Part shown: piece after piece, positions 1 through 5,850 of the stretch
Layout: every line of letters begins with the position of its first letter
Position numbering within the stretch: position 1 is the first letter of the stretch
Assembly: GCA_036732565.1 (NCBI GenBank)
Contig: DAINCF010000174.1
Location: forward strand, 1-13,133
Reading direction: 5' to 3'
Length of the DNA stretch: 13,133 nt
Source of the DNA: JAIVJN01 sp036732565
Lineage (GTDB): Bacteria; Acidobacteriota; Vicinamibacteria; Vicinamibacterales; UBA2999
Made by a program: the position numbers and the translations under genes
Notes under the pieces: generated by a model
Seen by the model: only the letters and a program-made list of their open reading frames with translations
Databases searched by the model: none
Told to the model about the DNA's origin: nothing

Positions 1-20
1 ACACGACGATTTTCCGATCT
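1..20. other. Residual Illumina adapter sequence at contig end
   Basis: The first 20 bases match the 3' end of the TruSeq read-1 adapter (ACACGACGCTCTTCCGATCT) at 18 of 20 positions. Read on the minus strand this is the familiar AGATCGGAAG-type adapter start, joined directly after the codons for Leu-Thr-Ser-Tyr-Thr of the flavoprotein gene. The two mismatches fall in the middle, as expected for consensus built from poor read ends. These bases should be treated as non-genomic, so genomic sequence begins at about base 21. The match to the adapter is from memory but the adapter is very well known. Confidence 0.88.
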
Positions 21-1103
21 GGTGTACGACGTCAGCCGATCGATCAACCGCTCGCGCTCTTCGCGTCTGAGCTCCGTGCCGCGACGATCCTCGGGAACGC
101 CGGCCTCCGCCATCAGCTGCGCGGCCAGCCGCTGCGGCACCGCACGGCCGACGACCGTGGCGACGAACCCGGTGACCGACGCCAGCGCCTGACGCCATGC
201 GTCGGCATCGAGATCGGACCACTGCACACGCAGCGTCGGCACATCGCCATCGCCGGCCGCCCCGCGCACCGCGACGTGCGAGATGTCGAGCACCGATGGA
301 CCGCTGTAGCCGCGATGCGTGAAGAGGAAGCCGCCATACGACTCGATGATGCGGTCGTTCCACCGGGCGCGCAGGCGAACCGGCAGCGACACGCCGCTGA
401 GATGGAGGTGTGGCGGCGCCCCTCGACTCTGCTGTTCCCTCGACTCCGCTCGGGACGACCGTGAGCTTGTCGAAGGGTCTGGGCCGCCTTGAGCGTCGTC
501 GATGGGCGCGGGCAGTGCCAGAAGCGGCGTCAGCGCCGGATAGGTCGCGCACACGCGATGACCGAGCGATTGCGCAATCAACAGCCCGGTGCCGTCGCTG
601 CCGGTGTTGGGAACCGAGAGGCCGCCGGTGGCGAGGATGACGGATGAGGCCTCGAACGAACCGGCAGTGGTCTCGACCAGCCACCCGCCTTCACGGCGCT
701 GGAGGCCGGTCATGCTGATCGAGAACTGCACGCGCACACCGCGCTCGACCGCCAATCGCAGCAGGCCGTCTCGGATGTCTCGCGCACGATCTGAGGCGGG
801 AAACAGCTTGCCCGTCTCTTCCTCGAGCACCAGCGGCACACCCACTTCGTGCTCGAAGAACGCGCGCTGCGAGGCGAGCGGCCACGATTTCAGCAGCCCG
901 CGCACCAGCCGCGCCGGCGCCTCGGACACGAAACGCTCGGTGTCCAATTCCGACGGGAGCACATTGCAGCGCCCGCCGCCGCTGATGAGGATCTTCATCC
1001 CGCCGCGGAGCGTGCGCTCGAGCACGAGCACGGGCTCTGGCCCCTCGGCCGCGGCGATCGCGGCCGCCATCCCCGCGGCGCCAGCGCCGACGACGACGAT
1101 CAC
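1..1103 (-). CDS. BaiN/YhiN (HI0933)-family FAD-dependent oxidoreductase, 3' end missing
   Basis: This is a flavoprotein of the BaiN/RdsA/YhiN family, whose members bind FAD; its substrate cannot be told from sequence. It starts at GTG (1103-1101), overlapping the M16 stop codon by GTGA, which suggests translational coupling. The N-terminus has the dinucleotide-binding GAGAAG (residues 6-11). Family hallmarks follow: GGGRCN (42-47), ATGG-x-SVPNTGS (about 158-169), PALTPL (189-194) and FTHRGYSGP (261-269). About 361 genomic codons are present. Family members are usually around 400 residues, so a short C-terminal part including the second FAD-contact segment is missing beyond the contig edge. 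The last few codons (bases 1-20) come from adapter sequence. Residues about 208-229 are a low-complexity, Ser/Arg-rich insertion encoded by a palindromic repeat. The frame stays open through it, so the gene may still be functional. The family call is firm; the role is unknown. Confidence 0.88.
   Translation of the reverse strand, partial: MIVVVGAGAAGMAAAIAAAEGPEPVLVLERTLRGGMKILISGGGRCNVLPSELDTERFVSEAPARLVRGLLKSWPLASQRAFFEHEVGVPLVLEEETGKLFPASDRARDIRDGLLRLAVERGVRVQFSISMTGLQRREGGWLVETTAGSFEASSVILATGGLSVPNTGSDGTGLLIAQSLGHRVCATYPALTPLLALPAPIDDAQGGPDPSTSSRSSRAESREQQSRGAPPHLHLSGVSLPVRLRARWNDRIIESYGGFLFTHRGYSGPSVLDISHVAVRGAAGDGDVPTLRVQWSDLDADAWRQALASVTGFVATVVGRAVPQRLAAQLMAEAGVPEDRRGTELRREERERLIDRLTSYTRSENRR
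417..480. repeat. Palindromic repeat element inserted in frame in the flavoprotein gene
   Basis: On the plus strand two near-copies of CCCTCGACTC(T/C)GCT occur at about 420-433 and 437-450. They are followed by CCGTGAGCTTGTCGAAGGG (459-477). The second copy (437-454) pairs imperfectly with 459-477 to give a hairpin with a short ACGA loop. On the minus strand it reads CCCTTCGACAAGCTCACGG, close to a motif that recurs as dispersed palindromes in many GC-rich genomes (recollection, not searched). The element encodes about 20 extra residues rich in Ser, Arg, Glu and Gln between the conserved PALTPL and LSGVSLP segments, a position where relatives normally have a short loop. Its effect on the gene is an in-frame expansion without a stop. 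Confidence 0.75.
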
Positions 1104-2575
1104 TTCGATGCCACGACGTCGTCGACCGACAGCACTTGCACCGGCCCGAGGTTCAGCGCGCGGACACCCGGCTCGATGATCTTGCGATCGCCGACGATGA
1201 CGACGGCGAACTTGTCGGGCTGAATGTAGCGGGCGGCCGCCTTCTCGATGTCACCGGCCGCGATCCGCGTCACCTGATCGACGAACGCGGTGAACGTGTC
1301 GTCGGGGAGTCCGTAGACGACGAGCTCCTCGAGCTTGCGCGCCAGATCGCCGGTGGTCTCGAATTCGGCGGGGAAGCTCAGGGCGACGTAGTTCTTCGCC
1401 TTGTCGAGCTCGTCCTGGGGCACCGGCTTGCGGATGTTCTCCAGCTCGATGAAGAACTCGCGCAGCGCCTCCGCGGTCTTGTCCGTCTGCACACCCGCGG
1501 CGGCGAGGAAGGGGCCGGCCGATCGCCGCATGTCGAACACGGAGGAAGCGCCATAGGTGTAGCCGTGCTTCTCGCGCAGATTCTGATTCAACCGGGACGT
1601 GAACGATCCGCCGAGAATCGTGTTCAGGACTTCCAGCGTGGCGTACTCCTTCGTCGTGCGAGGCACGCCGATCCAGCCGATGCGAATCTGCGACTGCGCC
1701 GCGCCCGGCTTGTCGATGATGTGGACCTGCCGTCGCGTCAACTGCGGCGGGTCGACCAGGTTCGTGCGCGGGCGTGGCGAGCCCTCAACGCGCCAGCCGC
1801 CGAACGCCTGCTCCACGAGCGGCATGACGTTCGCCGTGGTCACATCGCCGACGACGATCAGCGTCGCGTTGTCGGGCCGGTAGCTGGCCGTATAGAACGT
1901 CCGCAGGTCCTGGAGTCGCATCGCCTGCAGCGCCGCTTCGGTGCCGATCGCCGACGTGCCGTAGCGATGCCTGGCGCCGTACACAAGGCGAGGGAACGCC
2001 AGGCGGACGATCTCGGCGGGATCGTCGCGCGCCTGCAGCACGGTCGTCAGGCGCTCCTTGCGGAGGCGTTCGAGCTCGTTCTCCGGAAACGATGGTCTGA
2101 GGGCGACGTCGGCCATCAGCGGCAGCGCGTCGGCGAGCCGGGCGACCGGTGTCGACAGACGGACGGCCGAGGCATCGAACGTGCTGCCGGTCGTGAGCTG
2201 CGCGCCAAGGAATTCGATGGCGTCCGCAAGGTCCAACGCGTTGCGTGCACCGGCGCCTTCGTCGAGCATCGCCGCAGTGAGGCTGGCCGTGCCCGGCCGC
2301 TCGAGGGGGTCGTCGGCGCTGCCGGAGCCGACGATCAGGTTCACCTGGGCGAGCGGCACCTCGTGCTGCTCGACCAACCAGACCGCGAGGCCGTTCGAGA
2401 GTTTGTGTCGCTGAATGGGTGGCAACTTCAGCGCCGGCGCCGCGCCGATCTTCGGCGGGTGCGTGCGATCCGGTTTCTCTTGAGCTGACGACGACGGCAT
2501 GAACGCCACCAAAATCGCGAGGGCCGTGCCAAGGCGGACCTGCCTCGCCGAAGCGTCTGCGCGAAGGCGGGTCAC
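1100..2575 (-). CDS. Non-catalytic M16B peptidase-like subunit, exported
   Basis: This 491-residue protein has two M16 (insulinase/MPP-like) halves, residues about 55-245 and 285-460. It starts at GTG, overlapping the upstream peptidase stop as GTGA. An N-terminal signal peptide with basic residues and a hydrophobic core (about 15-26) ends near SSSA/Q (31/32), so it should act outside the cytoplasm. The zinc-binding HxxEH of active M16 enzymes is absent: the aligned segment GTASLTAAML (95-104) carries Ser98, Ala101 and Ala102 where His, Glu and His are expected. It does keep the Arg/Tyr pair of the C-terminal domain (R334 and Y341 in LREKHGYTYG), which in this family holds the substrate. It is therefore probably the partner of the adjacent catalytic subunit, as in two-gene M16B heterodimers such as the Sphingomonas A1 pair or mitochondrial processing peptidase. 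Substrate is unknown. Confidence 0.92.
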   Translation of the reverse strand: MTRLRADASARQVRLGTALAILVAFMPSSSAQEKPDRTHPPKIGAAPALKLPPIQRHKLSNGLAVWLVEQHEVPLAQVNLIVGSGSADDPLERPGTASLTAAMLDEGAGARNALDLADAIEFLGAQLTTGSTFDASAVRLSTPVARLADALPLMADVALRPSFPENELERLRKERLTTVLQARDDPAEIVRLAFPRLVYGARHRYGTSAIGTEAALQAMRLQDLRTFYTASYRPDNATLIVVGDVTTANVMPLVEQAFGGWRVEGSPRPRTNLVDPPQLTRRQVHIIDKPGAAQSQIRIGWIGVPRTTKEYATLEVLNTILGGSFTSRLNQNLREKHGYTYGASSVFDMRRSAGPFLAAAGVQTDKTAEALREFFIELENIRKPVPQDELDKAKNYVALSFPAEFETTGDLARKLEELVVYGLPDDTFTAFVDQVTRIAAGDIEKAAARYIQPDKFAVVIVGDRKIIEPGVRALNLGPVQVLSVDDVVASK

Positions 2576-3918
2576 TTGGATCCCTCCGGCAGCACCGTGA
2601 GCTCCACGCGGCGATCGGGACGAAGATACTTGCTCGCAATCGACTGGATGTCGGTGGGCGAGAGCGCCTGGTAGCGCGCCAGATCCTCCGCGAAGAAATC
2701 CGGCATGCCCGTCGCCGTGTAGTAGCCGTTCATCTGGTCGGCCTTCCCGGCGAACCCGCCCACGCGCTCCATCCGCCGGTAGAACGCGGCTTCGACCTGA
2801 TTGATGCCGCGTGTGATCTCGCGTGCGTCCGGCGCTTCGTTCCGCAGCTTCTCGATCTCTTCGTCGATGATGGACTGAATCCGTTCGAGGCTTTGCCCAG
2901 GCCTGGCGGTCGCGATGATCATGAACGCGCTGCCGAGCGCCTGTGATTGCTGGAACGCGCTGACGTCCTGCGCGATCTGCATGTCGTAGACCAGCCGCTT
3001 GTACAAACGCGACGTCTTGCCGCCGGCGAGCACGTTCGCGACCAGGTCCATGGCGGCATCACCGGGCGCGTAGAGCGCGGGTGAGTGCCACGCCAGATAC
3101 ACGCGCGGCAACTGCACGCGATCGGTCATCGTGTGCTTCTTCACGGTGTCGAGCGTCGCCGGGGGCGCGACGATCGGCGGCGGATCGCCGCCGCGTGGCA
3201 CCTCGGCGAACCACCTCTCGACGAGCGTCTTCGTGGTGGCGATGTCGATGTCCCCCGCGATCACCAGGCTCGCGTTGTTCGGCACGTAATAGGTCTTGAA
3301 GAACTCCACCACATCGTCGTAGCTCGCCGCCGTGAGGTCGTCCATCGAGCCGATGGTCGGCCAGCTGTAGGGATGTCCCTTCGGGTAGAGCAGCGCATCC
3401 AGTTCGAGCGACGCGCGTCCGTACGGCTGATTCTCGTAGCTCTGTCGGCGCTCGTTCTTGACGACGTCGCGCTGCCCGTCGACGGTTTTGTGCGTCATCG
3501 TGTCGAGCAGGTACGCCATGCGATCCGATTCGATGAACAAGGCGAGCTCGAGCGCGTTCGACGGGATGTCGATGTAGTAGTTCGTGCGATCGGGCGTGGT
3601 GGAGCCGTTGTTGTTGCCGCCGGCCGCCTCGAGCCAGGCGTCCATCGCGCCTTCGGGCACGTGCTTGGAGCCTTCGAACATGAGGTGTTCGAACAGATGC
3701 GCGAATCCCGTGCGCCCGGGCTTCTCGTTCGCGGAGCCGACGTGATACCAGACGTTCACCGAGACGACCGGCACGCTGCTGTCCTTGTGCAGGATGACAT
3801 GCAGGCCGTTCGCCAGCGTGAACTCGTGATAGGGGACCGCGAGCGGCGGCGAATCATCCGCCGCGACCGACGCGGTCAGCCCCGCCGTGAGGAGGCCAGC
3901 CGAGAGGAGCCGCTTCAT
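2572..3918 (-). CDS. Catalytic M16B zinc peptidase, exported
   Basis: This 448-residue zinc metallopeptidase of family M16 carries the inverted zinc motif HLFEH (H74-x-x-E77-H78) and a third ligand, probably E156 in KNERRQSYE, 78 residues on, which is the usual spacing. A signal peptide (MKRLLSAGLLTAG..., cleaved around residue 20) indicates export. The second M16 domain (about 190-445) is present, but the Arg/Tyr substrate-holding pair is replaced: aligning SRLYKRLVYDMQIAQ with the partner's SRLNQNLREKHGYTY puts Val310 and Gln317 at those positions. This subunit has the zinc site and lacks the substrate clamp, the reverse of its neighbour, so the two should work together. It is the first gene of the operon. 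A TAGACT box ends 6 nt before the ATG and there is no Shine-Dalgarno, so it may be leaderless. The family call is firm; the substrate is unknown. Confidence 0.94.
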   Translation of the reverse strand: MKRLLSAGLLTAGLTASVAADDSPPLAVPYHEFTLANGLHVILHKDSSVPVVSVNVWYHVGSANEKPGRTGFAHLFEHLMFEGSKHVPEGAMDAWLEAAGGNNNGSTTPDRTNYYIDIPSNALELALFIESDRMAYLLDTMTHKTVDGQRDVVKNERRQSYENQPYGRASLELDALLYPKGHPYSWPTIGSMDDLTAASYDDVVEFFKTYYVPNNASLVIAGDIDIATTKTLVERWFAEVPRGGDPPPIVAPPATLDTVKKHTMTDRVQLPRVYLAWHSPALYAPGDAAMDLVANVLAGGKTSRLYKRLVYDMQIAQDVSAFQQSQALGSAFMIIATARPGQSLERIQSIIDEEIEKLRNEAPDAREITRGINQVEAAFYRRMERVGGFAGKADQMNGYYTATGMPDFFAEDLARYQALSPTDIQSIASKYLRPDRRVELTVLPEGSK

Positions 3919-4058
3919 CGCTCAAGTCTAGCGCCGCTGCGAGTCGTTCGCGCCCATGGACGCCGTAGAGGGTTCGCCACATCGATAGGTATGAACGATA
4001 TTAACAGAGCAAAGTATCTATTTGTCCGATGTGTGTGCGATCGCCCACAATGGCAGGC
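3919..4058. other. Divergent intergenic region between the M16 operon and htpX
   Basis: This 140-bp gap separates two genes read outward, so it must hold promoters for both. Bases about 3990-4025 are clearly AT-richer than the surroundings (GATATTAACAGAG...AAGTATCTATTTG). Possible htpX elements are TTGTCC (4022-4027) and CACAAT (4046-4051) with an 18-bp spacer, which would start the message very near the ATG at 4059; both are weak matches. An imperfect inverted repeat (ATAGGTAT / AGTATCTAT) flanks the AT-rich part but is too poor to call an operator. Confidence 0.4.
3925..3930 (-). promoter_or_regulatory. Candidate -10 box (TAGACT) of the M16 operon
   Basis: On the minus strand TAGACT is followed by exactly 6 nt (TGAGCG) and then the ATG at 3918. 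Transcription from such a box would begin at or next to the start codon, giving a leaderless mRNA, and no purine-rich ribosome site is visible. The same 6-nt spacing is seen at the winged-helix gene (9706). No good -35 hexamer is visible. Confidence 0.4.
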
Positions 4059-4907
4059 ATGAACACCATCAAGACCTTCCTGCTGCTGGGCGTTCTGTCC
4101 GCGATTCTCGTGGCGATCGGCGGCGCGCTCGGGCCGGAGATGCTCGTCCTGTTCACCATCCTGACGCTGGCGATGAACGTCGGCGCCTACTTCTATTCCG
4201 ATCGGCTCGTGCTCCGCATGCACGGCGCCACGCCGATCGAGGAGCACGAGCTGCCGGCGCTACACCGCATGGTCGAGGAGCTGTCCCGTCGCGCTGAAAT
4301 CCCGAAGCCTCGGCTGTTCCTGATCCGCGACCCGCAGCCCAACGCGTTCGCGACCGGCCGCAATCCCGAGCACGGCGTCGTGGCCGTCACCGAAGGGATC
4401 CTGCGACTGCTGCCCGAGCGGGCGCTGCGCGGCGTCATCGCGCATGAGATTGCGCACATCAAGAACCGCGACATCCTCGTGGCCAGCATCGCCGCGGCCA
4501 TGGCGGGACTGATCTCCATGGTGGGGAACGCGCTGCAGTGGACCGCGTTCTTCGGCGGCGCGAGTCACGATGACGAAGGGGGTTCGCCGATGGGCGCGCT
4601 GGCGCTGGCGATCGTGGCGCCGATTGGCGCGACGTTGGTGCAACTCGGCATCTCACGATCGCGCGAGTACCTGGCCGACGCGCTCGGCGCGCGTTTGACT
4701 CAGGATCCGGAATCGCTCGCGGGCGCCCTGGAGATGCTGCACCGCGGCGCCGTCCAGATTCCGTCCCACGCCGCACAGCCAGCCGCCGCCAGCCTCTTCA
4801 TCGTCAACCCGTTTGCCGGAGCGCGGGGGCTGATGAATCTGTTCTCGACGCATCCGCCGATGGAGGAGCGCGTCAAGCGCCTGCGTCGGATGGCAAGGTC
4901 CGGCTAA
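4059..4907 (+). CDS. htpX: HtpX-family membrane zinc protease (M48B)
   Basis: This is a 282-residue M48 membrane peptidase, close to the roughly 290 residues of E. coli HtpX, which degrades misfolded membrane proteins. Two N-terminal membrane spans (about 5-24 and 28-46) precede the conserved cytoplasmic segment PKPRLFLIRDPQPNAFATGR (82-101). The zinc motif HEIAH (H129, E130, H133) follows, then two further hydrophobic segments (about 139-162 and 178-198) and the third ligand E203 in SREYLAD. The C-terminus has the usual FSTHPPMEERVKRL. I chose the ATG at 4059 (MNTIKTFLLLG) because it begins the first membrane span; in-frame ATGs at 4029 and 4050 would add a few polar residues. There is only a weak GGCAGG before it. 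The stop codon lies in the loop of a perfect hairpin. Its neighbours on both sides are on the opposite strand, so it is transcribed alone. Confidence 0.93.
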   Translation: MNTIKTFLLLGVLSAILVAIGGALGPEMLVLFTILTLAMNVGAYFYSDRLVLRMHGATPIEEHELPALHRMVEELSRRAEIPKPRLFLIRDPQPNAFATGRNPEHGVVAVTEGILRLLPERALRGVIAHEIAHIKNRDILVASIAAAMAGLISMVGNALQWTAFFGGASHDDEGGSPMGALALAIVAPIGATLVQLGISRSREYLADALGARLTQDPESLAGALEMLHRGAVQIPSHAAQPAAASLFIVNPFAGARGLMNLFSTHPPMEERVKRLRRMARSG

Positions 4908-4916
4908 AGCCGGACC
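4897..4916. terminator. Perfect 8-bp hairpin at the htpX/nhaR convergence, possible terminator
   Basis: GGTCCGGC (4897-4904) and GCCGGACC (4909-4916) are perfect inverted copies around the tetraloop TAAA, and the htpX stop codon TAA (4905-4907) is in the loop. The gap between the convergent htpX and nhaR genes is only 18 bp, so a bidirectional terminator here makes sense. No T-run follows on either strand, so classical intrinsic termination is not shown. It could instead be a copy of a dispersed REP-like palindrome. Confidence 0.55.
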
Positions 4917-4925
4917 AGCAACGAA

Positions 4926-5825
4926 TCAAGCCTTGCCTTTGAGCACGCGTGGCGCCGCCTCGGAGATGGCAACGACGGCGGGGTGGACGAGTTTGCGCTC
5001 GACCGAGATCGCGTAGTAGCGCTCGCGCACGCCGCTGATGCGGCCGATGATCACGGCGCCGGCGCGCGTGAGGTCCGATTCGATTGCGCTCGGTGCGACG
5101 AACAACCCCGCTCCGGCGCGACCGAACGCCTCGAGCAGCGCGCTGTCGTCGAACTCGGCGACGACCCGCGGTCGCACCTTGTGCCGCTCGAGCCACCCAT
5201 CCACCAGCCGTCGCAACGTTGTCGTGTCGCTGGGCAGCAGCAGTGGCGCGCCGTTCAGCGATCTCGGAAAGTCGTTCTTGAACGACGCCAGCGCGGGCGC
5301 CGCGAACACCGTGATTCCGGATTCTCCAAGCACATGGCTGAACGCCTTCACCTTGATGTTCGATGGGGACGGCGTGTCGGCGATCACCAGATCCAGGCGA
5401 TGCATCGCGAGCTCGGCCAGCAAGTACTCGGGTCGCCCCTCACGACACATCATGTGCACGCCGCTCGGCAGACGCAGCGCCGGTTCGAGCAGGCGGTACG
5501 CAATGGCTTTGCTGACACGATCCGCGACGCCTACCTGAAACCGTAACGGTCTGCCCGTCGGCCGATCCTTGAGCGTGTCGAGGAGCTCGCGCCCGAGACC
5601 GAAGATCTCGTCAGCGTAGCCGTAGACGATGCGGCCGATGTCCGTGAGGACGAGACGCCGGCCTTGACGCGTGAACAACTTCTCGCCGAAACGCTCCTCG
5701 AGCGCGCGGATCTGTTCGCTGATGGTCGGCTGGGCCAGGCTCAGCCGCTGGGCGGCGCGGCTGACGCTGCCTTCGCGGACGACGGTCCAGAAGTAGAGGA
5801 GGTGGTGATAGTTGAGCCACTCCAC
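4926..5825 (-). CDS. nhaR: LysR-family regulator, NhaR-like
   Basis: This 299-residue LysR-type regulator closely resembles NhaR, the sodium-responsive activator of the Na+/H+ antiporter gene nhaA in E. coli. The N-terminus (NYHHLLYFWTVVREGSVSRAAQRL) holds the winged helix-turn-helix (about 5-65), including the NhaR-like QIRALEERFGEKLFTRQGR. The effector domain (about 95-295) shares with NhaR segments such as DVGVAD-type QVGVADRVSK, EFDDSALLEAFG, LFVAPS, and a C-terminal RYYAIS/HPAV region. It starts at GTG (5825); GGAG lies 8 nt upstream. It begins 25 bp after icd on the same strand and is probably cotranscribed with it. No antiporter gene is in the window, so the target here is uncertain. 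The subfamily call rests on remembered E. coli NhaR sequence. Confidence 0.88.
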   Translation of the reverse strand: MEWLNYHHLLYFWTVVREGSVSRAAQRLSLAQPTISEQIRALEERFGEKLFTRQGRRLVLTDIGRIVYGYADEIFGLGRELLDTLKDRPTGRPLRFQVGVADRVSKAIAYRLLEPALRLPSGVHMMCREGRPEYLLAELAMHRLDLVIADTPSPSNIKVKAFSHVLGESGITVFAAPALASFKNDFPRSLNGAPLLLPSDTTTLRRLVDGWLERHKVRPRVVAEFDDSALLEAFGRAGAGLFVAPSAIESDLTRAGAVIIGRISGVRERYYAISVERKLVHPAVVAISEAAPRVLKGKA

Positions 5826-5850
5826 TAGCAGAGCTCCGCCGCAGAACGCT

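Noticed and set aside
417..480. The flavoprotein gene as a broken pseudogene because of the repeat insertion
   Set aside because: The frame stays open through the insertion and conserved motifs continue on both sides, so there is no sign of inactivation. The only loss is the contig edge.
1136..2488. A long plus-strand open frame (450 codons) opposite the M16 partner gene
   Set aside because: The minus-strand frame has clear M16 homology. The plus-strand translation is Arg/Asp/Val-rich with no recognisable motif, a common shadow in GC-rich DNA.
3984..4023. Operator-like inverted repeat (ATAGGTAT / AGTATCTAT) in the divergent promoter region
   Set aside because: Only about seven bases match and the arms are separated by an AT-rich stretch, so chance is a sufficient explanation.
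3085..4062. A 325-codon plus-strand open frame opposite the catalytic M16 gene, running into htpX
   Set aside because: It has no family signature and lies over a well-supported peptidase gene and the divergent promoter region.
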